From JBEKTW01 sp963727845 (GTDB taxonomy: Bacteria > Bacteroidota > Ignavibacteria > UBA10030 > SZUA-254): DNA of 64,000 nucleotides. The position numbers and the translations under genes are program-made. The stretch spans positions 868,001 to 932,000 of the forward strand of contig CAVSHI010000003.1 of NCBI GenBank assembly GCA_963727845.1. The letters run 5' to 3'. Position 1 is the stretch's first letter; every line of letters starts with the position of its first letter. Below the pieces are notes generated by a model, which was not told where the DNA came from, made no database searches, and worked only from the letters and a program-made list of their open reading frames with translations. Positions 17,154 to 26,300 of the stretch are shown piece after piece.

Positions 17154-17479
17154 TGGTTGCTCCTTTCTATTGTTTGATGATGAAATGGACTGTTTACACG
17201 ACAATTTTCCGGGTTCATTTCCGTCGTATCAAGCCCGACTTTGTGCTTTCGGAGCATCCTATGTTCAAACACTATACCCAACATTTTTCTCCGAAAAGAA
17301 TGCCCATTTTCTCAATTTAGCAGGCTTTTTTTTCAAAATCAAGAATGAAAACTCGCTTCATTTCAGAATTGAGAAAATTTACTCGTTTTCCTCAATAACA
17401 GCCCGGCGATGCTTTCATCAAGTAATTGTGGGAAAGGGCTTTGGGCGGCGAGGCGGGTTCTCTTCCTTACGTGCAAGAA
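17154..17479. other. Leader region before the cytochrome block
   Basis: No gene is visible in these 326 bases. The minus-strand sequence just upstream of 17153 is AT-rich and must hold the promoter for the tetraheme gene, but I could not identify a convincing sigma-54 (-24/-12) or housekeeping box. A T-rich run (about 17321-17340) and several A/T tracts are present. Confidence 0.4.
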
Positions 17480-17965
17480 TCACGAATCGGGGAACTTGGC
17501 AATGGGGGAATCTCGACGCACCAATGTCTCCATCCACCTTGCCAGTTCTTCTATCTCAATCGGCTTTGAGAGCGCCACATCAACCAAGCTTTGCTCGTGT
17601 TGATGGAAGTGGTCCCTGCCGACATGCGACCCATAGAAGACAATAATCCGGACATCGGGCCGCTCGCGTTTGATACTGCCAAACCGATCCTGCATGCGTT
17701 GCGTCGGCAAAGCATCGATGATGAGCAATGAAGGATGGAAAGTGCGCACCGTGGTCAGCAGCAGCTCCGGGTCGGTGATCGTGATGACGTCATACCGGTC
17801 CTGGAAGTACAACTGGAGACTCAAACAAAGATCCATGTCGGGACTGTACAGGAGGATGGTCTCCTGCTTTTCTTCACGATGCCTGTTCGTTGAATAGCCG
17901 GCATCCGAAACGTTGTTCCGCGCTGGATGCGTCGCCGATTCATGGGATGTTCGAATGATAGACAT
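17480..17965 (-). CDS. Stand-alone response-regulator receiver-like protein
   Basis: A 161-residue protein with a 35-residue polar N-terminus, then a receiver-like fold: a strand (ETILLYSPD), a helix, HPSLLIIDALPTQRM with the likely phosphoryl Asp, RIIVFYGS as strand 4, and ALSKPIEIEELARWME with the conserved Lys-Pro. The acidic pair after the first strand is weak, so phosphorylation is less certain. There is no output domain. It lies between the cytochrome block and the sigma-54 regulator genes on the same strand. The start could be later than 17965; a perfect operator-like inverted repeat lies 26 bases upstream. Confidence 0.7.
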   Translation of the reverse strand: MSIIRTSHESATHPARNNVSDAGYSTNRHREEKQETILLYSPDMDLCLSLQLYFQDRYDVITITDPELLLTTVRTFHPSLLIIDALPTQRMQDRFGSIKRERPDVRIIVFYGSHVGRDHFHQHEQSLVDVALSKPIEIEELARWMETLVRRDSPIAKFPDS

Positions 17966-18596
17966 TTCTTGGTGCGGTCGTTATTGGATCTTGACCATTT
18001 TGGTCAATCCTCTTCTTTATACCATCCACAATCTCCGTGCCACTCCGGATGGACTTGTGCGAGGCCATAGGGGGTTGTGCGGATCCTTCAAATCAGGGAG
18101 GAATAAAGAGATCTCATCCTGTTTGGATGACATCCTGGGCTGGTTTCTCTTGGATGAAAAGATTTTCCGGGGAGGATTTGCACATATGAGAAATTTGATG
18201 GAATCTCCGCGATCACACAACTGGGCGCCGGCGGGGGATAGCATCGATCTTGAGTGATAAAACCGGCATCGGGAGCTGATTGACTGACGTTACGCAGAAC
18301 TGTTCTCGATGTCCACAATGCTGCGCCTGAGACACAACCGACTCTGGCGGGGAAGAACGAAATCATAGACAAATCCTAAGCACTAAATCCGAAATCTTAA
18401 ACAAATTTAAAGTCCTAAAACCCAAATTCAAAACACCATATGGTTACTCGTTTAGATGCTGACCAAAAGAATGTCAGCAGGACGAGACCAGCGTTAGAAT
18501 GCCAATACGGTTTAGAGTTTAGATGTTAGAGTTTGGGATTTGTTTAGGATTTAGATATTCGGATTTAAGATTTGTTTAGGTTTTAGTGCCTCGAGT
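17966..18596. other. 631-base gap between the receiver gene and the sigma-54 regulator
   Basis: No convincing gene is seen. It contains the inverted repeat at 17991-18007, about 350 bases of mixed sequence with no features I can name, and then the AT-rich iterated repeat at 18366-18603. Confidence 0.5.
17991..18007 (-). promoter_or_regulatory. Operator-like inverted repeat upstream of the receiver gene
   Basis: TTGACCATTTTGGTCAA is a perfect 6-base inverted repeat with a 5-base spacer, 26 bases upstream of the receiver gene start. The half site resembles, but does not match, FNR/CRP-family boxes. It is a candidate binding site for a dimeric regulator. Confidence 0.4.
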
Positions 18597-18603
18597 TTAG
18601 TGC
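18366..18603. repeat. AT-rich iterated repeats in inverted arrangement
   Basis: The left part (about 18366-18430) is a chain of short units such as CCTAAGCACTAAATCCGAAA and CTTAAACAAA. The right part (about 18511-18603) is a chain of TTTAGATGTTAGAGTTT and GATTTGTTTAGG. The two are imperfect reverse complements around an unrelated 80-base core. The right arm reaches the 3' end of the regulator gene. Confidence 0.6.
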
Positions 18604-19973
18604 TTTTCCCACGGACTAGGATCTATTGAGTTATTCCCAGATCCTTGATCGCGCCGGTAGAGCGTTGGGAGACTGATCTTGAGGTCCTGGGCTGTCTTTT
18701 CCTTGTCGAAAGCGTGTTTGCGCAGGACTGCCAGAATGTATTGCTTTTCGAAGTCGTTGATGGCGCCCTCAAGCGAAGCGCCGTCGACCCGTATCCGTGG
18801 CTCGGTATGGAGAAACTCGGGCAAATCCTTCAGCGTAATAAATTCTCCCTCCGTAAATATCATGGCACGCTCAATGATATTCTCCAGTTCCCGGATTTCC
18901 CCTTTCCACTCATGTTGCATGAGCAGCAGCATGACGTCGTTGCCCACGCCTTTGATGTTCCTTCGCAGTTCTCGCCTGTACTTGTCAAGAAAATGTTCAA
19001 CAAGGAGAGGAATATCGGCCTTACGTTCGGTAAGCGAAGGGAGCTTAATCTCCACGACATTCAGGCGATAGTATAGATCTTCACGAAACCGGCCGGCTTC
19101 CACTTCCGCGAGCAACGTACGATTCGTCGACGCGATCAACCGAACATCGATTTGCTGGGGCGTTGAGGTCCCAACGGGCGTTATTTCGCGCTGTTCGATA
19201 GCGCGGAGCAGCTTCACCTGTAATTGGAGTGGCATTTCACTGATCTCATCGAGAAACAGCGTTCCGCCGTCTGCCGCCTTGAAGTAACCCGCCTTATCCA
19301 TCACCGCGCCCGTAAACGATCCCTTCTTATGCCCGAATAACTCGCTCTCGATGAGTGTTTCCGGGATTGCCCCGCAGTTCACAGCTATGAACGGCTTCGT
19401 ACTACGCAGGCTGTTGAAGTGAATTGCGCGGGCGACCAGTTCTTTTCCGGTTCCGCTTTTCCCTGAAATGAGCGCGTTGCTTTCCGTCCCCGAAACTTTC
19501 TGGATGATGTCGAACACTTTTTGCATCTCGGGGCTTTTTCCCACGAGATGGGAGAAATCGTACTCCCGGTTGACCTCTCTCCGGAGAATCTGGTTTTCGA
19601 GCATAAGCTTCTTGTAGTCAAGCAGTCGCCGAATCTTCACCAGCAGCTCATCGAATTCGAGCGGCTTCAGGATGTAATCGCACGCCCCCTTGCGCAACGC
19701 GTTGATTGCAGTGTCGAGCGACCCGTACGCCGTGATGATCATCACCATCGATTGGGGGTTTAGCTGTATTGTCTTGTCGAGCAATTCAATCCCCTTCATC
19801 TGGGGCATCTCGAGGTCGGTAATGACGAGGTCGTACGTATCCGCAAGAAGTTTCTCGTACGCTTCCTTGCCGTTCGCCGCTTCGGTAACGGTGTATCCTT
19901 CTTTCCTTAAGACGAACGACATCGACTCCCTGATTATTTCTTCATCATCCACGACCAAAATTCGATCTGACAT
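18597..19973 (-). CDS. Sigma-54-dependent response regulator, NtrC family (frameshifted near the C-terminus)
   Basis: A 458-residue frame with a receiver domain (phosphoryl Asp in YDLVITDLEMPQMKG), an AAA+ sigma-54 activation domain (Walker A GKSGTGKE, GSFTGA in place of GAFTGA, Walker B GGTLFLDEI) and a Fis-type helix-turn-helix. The helix-turn-helix reads LKISLPTLYRR and then turns to nonsense. Removing one base near 18650 restores YRRIKDLGITQ and a stop at 18623-18625, the normal family ending. So either a sequencing error or a recent +1 insertion affects the last residues. It lies 17 bases after the histidine kinase gene. With that kinase it should activate sigma-54 promoters; the candidate at 23023-23038 is one possible target. 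Confidence 0.92.
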   Translation of the reverse strand: MSDRILVVDDEEIIRESMSFVLRKEGYTVTEAANGKEAYEKLLADTYDLVITDLEMPQMKGIELLDKTIQLNPQSMVMIITAYGSLDTAINALRKGACDYILKPLEFDELLVKIRRLLDYKKLMLENQILRREVNREYDFSHLVGKSPEMQKVFDIIQKVSGTESNALISGKSGTGKELVARAIHFNSLRSTKPFIAVNCGAIPETLIESELFGHKKGSFTGAVMDKAGYFKAADGGTLFLDEISEMPLQLQVKLLRAIEQREITPVGTSTPQQIDVRLIASTNRTLLAEVEAGRFREDLYYRLNVVEIKLPSLTERKADIPLLVEHFLDKYRRELRRNIKGVGNDVMLLLMQHEWKGEIRELENIIERAMIFTEGEFITLKDLPEFLHTEPRIRVDGASLEGAINDFEKQYILAVLRKHAFDKEKTAQDLKISLPTLYRRDQGSGNNSIDPSPWEKH

Positions 19974-19990
19974 AGAACTGCTCCTGATAG

Positions 19991-21535
19991 TTATGATAAT
20001 TCCGAACGCAACGGAAGAAAAATTGTAAATGTCGTCCCCGCTCCCGCCACGCTATCGACTTTCACATTTCCCTGGAAACTCTTGATGATGCCGTAGCTCA
20101 CCCATAATCCCAGACCGGTGCCCTCTCCGACTTTTTTCGTCGTATAAAACGGCTCAAAGATTTTGGGGAGAGCGTCTTCTGAAATCCCCTTTCCATTATC
20201 TGTAATCGCGATAACGACTTCGTCGTCACGCACAGCGGTTTGGGCCCTAATCTGTCCATGAGCGGGCATCGACGGGGAAGATGGCTGCCCATCCATCCTT
20301 GCATGGATCGCGTCCACGGCGTTAATGAGAATATTGATGAATACCTGCTCAACCTGGTCGGGTACCAACGGAAGCGGGGGGATAGTACCGTCCAGTTGAA
20401 CATCGAACGCGATTTCCTTGGCTTTTCTGCCGACCCGGACGATTTCGACCGCTTCGCGCATACTCTTGTTGACGTCGGTAAGCTGGACTTCATAGTTGGA
20501 CCGCCGCGAAAAATCGACAAGGTCGCGGATGATCCTCGAGATCCGGTTGACCTGGCTCTTGATGAGCTCCAGTTTCTCATGAGTGAACTCATCCTGCGTT
20601 GTTCGCTGAATAACCTGTACAAGCGAAGAGATGGAGGTCAGCGGATTACCGACTTCGTGCGCAATGCCGGCGGCGAGCAACCCGATACTTTCCATCTTTT
20701 GAGCGTGGACAAGTTGCTGCTCAAGGTGTTTCTGTTTCGTAATATCGCGGTGAACGCCAAAATACCCGTTGACCTTTCCGCCGGCGTCGAGGATGGGAGA
20801 AACGAGAAGATGCGTAAAAAACGGCTCACCGTTCCGCCGGCGATTCTCAATTTCACCGACCCATACTTTGCCCGCATTTAGCGTGGACCACATTCTTTCC
20901 CAGAAGCTCCTGGGATGTTTACCGCTGCCAAAAATACTGGGATTCTTGCCGACAAGTTCTTCTTTCGAATAGCCGCTCGCCTTCTCGAATGCGGGGTTGA
21001 CGTAGATTATGCACCCGTTGACATCTGTGATTTCAAGAGGGTTGACGGTGTAATGTGCTACATTTGAAAAACGCAGGAGGTCGAGCTCTTGCTTCTTCCT
21101 CTCGGAAATATCCCGCGCGAGGATCAGACAACCGGCCTCCGGCGAGGATGGGCCTTGCGGATACCGTGAAAAGAAGAGTTCCACGGCAATCGTTTCTCCT
21201 TTTGCGGTCGCAATGGTCGTCTCGGACGCCTGAGGCATCCCGTCGGTACAACATGTACCAAACAAAGTCAGAAAAGCACTCCGGTCGACGGGAGCGAGGA
21301 GTTCTGAAAACTCCGAGTTCTGAATGTCTTTCCCCAACAACCGGAAAGCGCGGTCGTTCGCCCTAGCGACGTGACCGTGCCGGGTTACGACGAAGCACAT
21401 ATCGGGGAGCGCTTCCAGGATGTCCCATGGATCCACGACTGGCGGAGATGTACCCCCGTCGTGACCGGCCGAACCGATCGTATGTCGTGTCCCGGTAGTC
21501 ATTCCTTTTTTGTTGATTTCAACTTGAGGCGGCAA
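19991..21535 (-). CDS. PAS-domain sensor histidine kinase
   Basis: A 514-residue soluble kinase. Two PAS domains are visible: the first around residues 38-145 (ILEALPDMCFVVTRHGHVARAN), the second around 155-275 (HYTVNPLEITDVNGCIIYVNPAF, ending GYFGVHRDITKQK). A HisKA helix pair follows, with the phosphoryl His in LLAAGIAHEVGNPLTSISS. The ATPase domain ends in GEGTGLGLWVSYGIIKSFQG. No membrane segment is seen, so it senses an internal signal. The start at 21535 is TTG; an ATG 11 codons later (21502) is an alternative and neither has a good ribosome-binding site. It is the partner of the sigma-54 regulator downstream and lies 42 bases after hemN. Confidence 0.92.
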   Translation of the reverse strand: MPPQVEINKKGMTTGTRHTIGSAGHDGGTSPPVVDPWDILEALPDMCFVVTRHGHVARANDRAFRLLGKDIQNSEFSELLAPVDRSAFLTLFGTCCTDGMPQASETTIATAKGETIAVELFFSRYPQGPSSPEAGCLILARDISERKKQELDLLRFSNVAHYTVNPLEITDVNGCIIYVNPAFEKASGYSKEELVGKNPSIFGSGKHPRSFWERMWSTLNAGKVWVGEIENRRRNGEPFFTHLLVSPILDAGGKVNGYFGVHRDITKQKHLEQQLVHAQKMESIGLLAAGIAHEVGNPLTSISSLVQVIQRTTQDEFTHEKLELIKSQVNRISRIIRDLVDFSRRSNYEVQLTDVNKSMREAVEIVRVGRKAKEIAFDVQLDGTIPPLPLVPDQVEQVFINILINAVDAIHARMDGQPSSPSMPAHGQIRAQTAVRDDEVVIAITDNGKGISEDALPKIFEPFYTTKKVGEGTGLGLWVSYGIIKSFQGNVKVDSVAGAGTTFTIFLPLRSELS

Positions 21536-21577
21536 TGATGGGAAAACCGGTCATGGCAAGATCATCCCTGCAACATC

Positions 21578-22957
21578 TCAAACCGTTCGAGAGTACAGGG
21601 GCTGCTGTCGGGACACCTTCGACGTGTAGGCATCGAAGCACAATGCAATATTCCGCAAGAAGAGCCTGCCGTCGGCGGTCACGGTGAGTGTTTCCCCGTT
21701 GTCTTCGATGAGGGCATCCTGGACAAGCGGGCTAAGCTTTGCCAGCGAATCCGCGAAATACTCGGCGAAGTTAATCCTGAATTTGCTTTCCACCTCGCGT
21801 TTGTCCAGAATAGTATGGCACATGAGGCGCATGATGACGAACTTACGAATCTCATCATCAAAGGACATGCGGTACCCGACGCGCGTGGCAAGCCGCCCCG
21901 ACTCGAGGGCCTGATAGTATTCGGAAAGCGTTTTGAAGTTCTGCGCATAGGACGAGCCGAAATGACTGATCGCCGACATTCCAAATCCATACATGTCGGA
22001 GCCGGCTTTCGTCGAATATCCCTGGAAATTACGATGGAGGGTCCTTTCCCGCTGGGCGATCGTCAACTCGTCCTCAGGCTTCGCAAAGTGGTCCATGCCT
22101 ATGTAAACGTATCCGGCGCGGGAGAGTTTGTCAATCGTTGTCGTCAAAATCTCTATCTTCGTTTCCGGCGACGGCAAATCTTCAACATGGATGAGCGATT
22201 GATGTTTCTTCATCCACGGGACATAGGCGAAATTATAGATTGCGATGCGGTCGGGAGAAATATCGATAATCTTATCCAGCGTCGAACTGAACGATTGCAC
22301 GGTTTGCAGCGGCAGTCCGTATATCAGGTCAAGGTTCAGACTTGCAAATCCGAGCTTCCGGGTCCAATCAATCGCCTCCTGCGTGATAAACTCACTTTGT
22401 GGACGATTCACCGCCTGCTGAACTCTCGTGTCAAAATCCTGAACACCCAGACTGACGCGGTTGAACCCGACGTCCTTCAGCGCCTTGACGTGATCGACCG
22501 CAAGGTCCCGGGGATCGATTTCAACACTCACTTCGGCGTCGGGACTGAAGCTGAAGTTATCCTGAATGTACCGTCCGAGTTCAGTGATTTGCAACGGACT
22601 AAGATAGGTCGGCGTGCCTCCACCCCAGTGCATCTGCACAACCTTACGCCGCTTGCCCATCAGCGGCGCAACAATCTCCATCTCCTTTTTCAAATTCCTC
22701 AAGTACTCGGGGAAATGCTGGTGGTTGCGTGTTATGACCGTCGTGCATCCGCAGAAGTAGCAGAGCGTGTCGCAAAACGGTATGTGAAAATACAAGGAGA
22801 GATTTTCGTGAGATGCCGCCGCCTCGGTGGCAATGATCGCCTTCTTGTATTCGTCAGGACCGAATTCGGGGGAGAACAGCGGCGCCGGCGGATAACTGGT
22901 GTACCGGGGACCGGCGCAATCGTACTTCTTGATCTTTTCAATCAGATTACTTTCCAT
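21578..22957 (-). CDS. hemN: Oxygen-independent coproporphyrinogen III dehydrogenase (radical SAM)
   Basis: A 459-residue radical SAM enzyme that decarboxylates coproporphyrinogen III in anaerobic heme synthesis. The cluster motif is FHIPFCDTLCYFCGC (CxxxCxxC plus the extra Cys typical of HemN). Further hallmarks are the N-terminal YDCAGPRYTSYPPAP, GGGTPTYLSPLQI, and DLIYGLPLQT. Length matches the family. It heads a probable operon with the histidine kinase and sigma-54 regulator. Heme demand of the 55-heme block nearby makes shared regulation reasonable, but that is inference. Confidence 0.96.
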   Translation of the reverse strand: MESNLIEKIKKYDCAGPRYTSYPPAPLFSPEFGPDEYKKAIIATEAAASHENLSLYFHIPFCDTLCYFCGCTTVITRNHQHFPEYLRNLKKEMEIVAPLMGKRRKVVQMHWGGGTPTYLSPLQITELGRYIQDNFSFSPDAEVSVEIDPRDLAVDHVKALKDVGFNRVSLGVQDFDTRVQQAVNRPQSEFITQEAIDWTRKLGFASLNLDLIYGLPLQTVQSFSSTLDKIIDISPDRIAIYNFAYVPWMKKHQSLIHVEDLPSPETKIEILTTTIDKLSRAGYVYIGMDHFAKPEDELTIAQRERTLHRNFQGYSTKAGSDMYGFGMSAISHFGSSYAQNFKTLSEYYQALESGRLATRVGYRMSFDDEIRKFVIMRLMCHTILDKREVESKFRINFAEYFADSLAKLSPLVQDALIEDNGETLTVTADGRLFLRNIALCFDAYTSKVSRQQPLYSRTV

Positions 22958-23022
22958 ATGCTCAAACCTTGGTCAATGAACGGCTGAAATTCCTCTTGGT
23001 TACTTCGTCTCTATTGTAATAG

Positions 23023-23038
23023 CACAATTGTCATGCCA
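23023..23038 (-). promoter_or_regulatory. Candidate sigma-54 promoter of hemN
   Basis: On the minus strand the sequence is TGGCATGACAATTGTG, against the consensus TGGCAYG-N4-TTGCW. The -24 element matches and the -12 element has T for C (TTGT). It is about 65 bases upstream of the hemN start and reads toward it. The operon it would drive encodes a sigma-54 activator. Confidence 0.5.
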
Positions 23039-23246
23039 TTGGTCTTCAAACGCCTTTCTCAAATAGAAGAGAAAGTCATCTATGATAATTTATGAAAATA
23101 TCAACAGAATATCAATTTTGACGACCTGGCAACTCTAACATTCTCAGTATTGAGAAAGATATTAAACCACAAAGGCACAAAGACACACAAATGGACGCGA
23201 GGGTTCATCTCGTTCCCAAATTCCATTGGAGAATGTTCGTTGCTCG

Positions 23247-23311
23247 CTGGGAGGGAGCTGTGCTCCCGACCTATGCGCATTCTTTGGTCGGGAGTAGGAA
23301 CTCCCTCCCAG
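23247..23311. repeat. Nested inverted repeat
   Basis: CTGGGAGGGAG (23247-23257) pairs perfectly with CTCCCTCCCAG (23301-23311). Inside it CTCCCGACC (23263-23271) pairs with GGTCGGGAG (23286-23294). The folded form would be a two-tier stem about 65 bases long. It lies about 60 bases past the mannosidase stop codon, so it could act as a transcription stop or be a repetitive extragenic palindrome. Confidence 0.7.
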
Positions 23312-23371
23312 AAAAGGGGATGAGTTCGGACTTTGTCCGTTCCCAAGCAGGAGCTCGGGCAAAGACCGGAC

Positions 23372-26300
23372 TCATCTTGTTCCGACGAGTTCGAGCTTCA
23401 GGGTCTTGATTTCGTAGGGATTCATTCCAAGCGTCAGCGATGTTCCCTCGACCCGGCCATCCTTCAACTCTTTCTCATCCCATTCAACTAGATTGGTTGA
23501 CGTTGCTTTCGAAACCGCGTTCCAAAACCGAAATTCGACTCGCGAAGATTTTCCCGCCGTCTCATAACAGCGGAGGATAAAACTATCATCATCTTCACAC
23601 TTCTTGAGCGTCGTCAGGACAATCGACGGCGCTTCAAGTGTTATGAAGGAAAAGGCCGGGGGCAGGCTCCCCGTGTGCTGATCGGTCGGGAACATGACCA
23701 TCGGTGTGTTGAATTCATATCCTCGTTGCACCGTCATCGCCTCTTGCCAAGTTCCGGCGTGCGGGTAGAGAGCGTAGAAAAATTCATGGTCGCCCTCATC
23801 TGCTTTCGGGTCGGGGTCGGTCGACGAGCGCAGGCCGGTTAGCCGGACGACATTTCCGCTGACATCACAGCCGTACTTCGAGTCGTTCAGCAAACTCACA
23901 CCGTAACCCGCATCGCCAAGATCCATCCATTTCTGCGTGACAACCTCCTTACCGTTCACCGTATCCCGTTCGATCGTTCCGTAGGGAATATCGAATGTTG
24001 CTTTCGGATTCCCGATGTTCAGCGGAAAAGCGATTTTCAGAATCTTTTTTCGATGATGCCATGCGGCGGCAAACCTAAAATCAATCCGCGGCAGATTCGA
24101 ATACAGAATGACGTCCTGCGTGAACGAAGAGGCATCAACCTTGTATTCCACGCGGACTATTTTCCTCACGCGTCCATTTTCAATGATGCTGATGCTCTTC
24201 GGGGCACCGACGGCCCGCGGAGATCCTTTCAAGCCGATAACCCAGGCCGACATTCCAGCCTCATCATCCTGTAATTGAATCTGATTTGCAAGCGCACCGG
24301 GTTGTATCACTTCGCGTTTGTAAACTTTATCGTATATCCGGGAGACAGAACCCGTCGTACTGTCGATTTGAACTTTATAGAACTGATTTTCCAGACTCAA
24401 ATCGCTTGTGGGCTTGGAAGGCCACTCCTTCTTCGTTGTTACCCATAACGTTTTGTAGCCAACGGACGGTACGTCCCTGGGAATAAACACCACCCGAACC
24501 GAATCTTTCCAACGCCCGGTCACCTGCGAGGGCAGTTCCTTTCCGCTTTCATCCATGATCCTGGGTGAGATATTCACCTGTTCGGTTTTCCATACCATTT
24601 CCACCGGCTCCGTCCGCTTCCAATTAAGGGGATTGAAGAGCACCAGCGGGGTCGCCTTTTTCATCTTGCCGATTGTTGAAATGTTTTTTGTGATGACGCC
24701 GAGTGCTCCATTCATGGCTTCGTGTGCCCGTTGAAATGCTTCATCGTAGAATTGCTGTCCATCGACGTAAATATCGTGGATTCCCGAACCGCACATCATG
24801 TCGTGAAATTGATTGAAGAGAACTCTTTGCCACGCCTCTTCAAACTTTTCCGAGGGATACGCATATCCAAAGCGCATGGCAATCGTGGAAAACAGCTCCG
24901 CCGTCGGCAGGAGCGCCTCTGCCTTTCTATTATAGAGCTTCACCTTGGCCTGGCTCGTGTAACAACCTTCGAATACGGAATTCTGCTCGCCACGCTGAAC
25001 AGGAGCATCCTTTTTAGCCGAGAGAATGTCCGCATAAAATGCATCGAAGGTGGAAAGTTTGACTGCCGGATAGACGTTCAAGGAACCCAGGCGCTGCACC
25101 ATGTTGATTTGCCGGCGGGTAGGCCCTCCGCCATGGTCTCCGACTCCGTAGAATTGCACTTCCGTATTTATACCGAATTTTTCCCGCGATGTCTTGACCG
25201 TTTTCCACACGGTATCGGAAATCGCCGTCCATGTGCCGTACCAGTCCGGGGGACGGTGAGCGAATACCCTGCTGCCGTCCGGGCTTTCCCACACGAACAT
25301 CCGCTCTTCGCCCCACGGGCGGAAAAAGGTGTACGTCTCAATTCCACATTTGCTGAGAATTTGGGGGAGCGACGCAGCATGACCGAACGTATCGGGATAC
25401 CAGCCATGTTTTACATCAACGCCGAACTTTTTCTTGAAATATCGTTTCCCGTACAGATACTGGCGCACGAGCGATTCACCCGACGGCATATTCGCATCCG
25501 ACTCGACCCATGTCCCGCCCACAATCTCCCAGCGTCCGTCTTTCACATATTTTTGAATCTCATGAAAGAGCTCGGGATATTTTTCTTCCATCCACAAATA
25601 GCTCTGCGCAGAACCGTGGGAAAATTTGAAATCCGGGTAGGCCTTGAGATTATCGATCGCCGCCTGGAATGTCTGTTTCACAACGTCAATTGATTCGGTG
25701 TATCGCCACAGCCAGGCCATGTCAATGTGGGCATTGCCGATGAAGTGAAGCGATGATTTTTTCGCTTCCTGCGACAGGCTCAAGGTCTGTCGATGGAAAT
25801 CTTTCAGGATGTTCTCCGCATCTCCCAGACGATGTTCTTCAATGAGTGAAAGCAATTGTTTGTTCATCGCCGGTCCGTCGCCGATGTCGGCGGCGTAAAT
25901 GTCTTTGGCGAAGCGTGCGTCGGAGACGTACCGCTCGACCGCTTCCCAGCGAACCCGCAGATACGAATCTTTGACGACGGGTCCATGCACGGGCTTGCTC
26001 GACGCAACAAAAACCTCCACGCGGAAGGTATCGTTGGCGGCGGCATTCGTCGTCAGCGTTAAATCACCGGAATCGCCGCTGAAACGCGGCAGCTTCTCCT
26101 GTCCGTTGACGAGAATTCTTCCCCACGTTTCGCCTATGTCGACCATGAATTCAAGCCCGAAACCCGTCAGGTCATTCGGCACAACGATGGTGCGGGAAAG
26201 AATAGCCGTGGTATCCTTCACCGTTTCTTTCCAGTCCTGCAATTCCCACGGTTCAAACAATTTCACAAGGAGGTTGTTCGACAAACCATACTCGTGCAGC

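Larger units (their letters stand above)
22958..23371. other. Gap between hemN and the alpha-mannosidase gene
   Basis: No gene is supported in this 414-base stretch. It holds the sigma-54-like promoter at 23023-23038, an A-rich simple sequence at about 23162-23192 (units AAAGGCACAAAGACAC), and the long inverted repeat at 23247-23311. Confidence 0.5.

Noticed and set aside
17154..17479. Sigma-54 promoter in front of the tetraheme cytochrome gene
   Set aside because: TGGG and TTTG-like pieces occur but none has both the GG and GC pairs at the proper distance.
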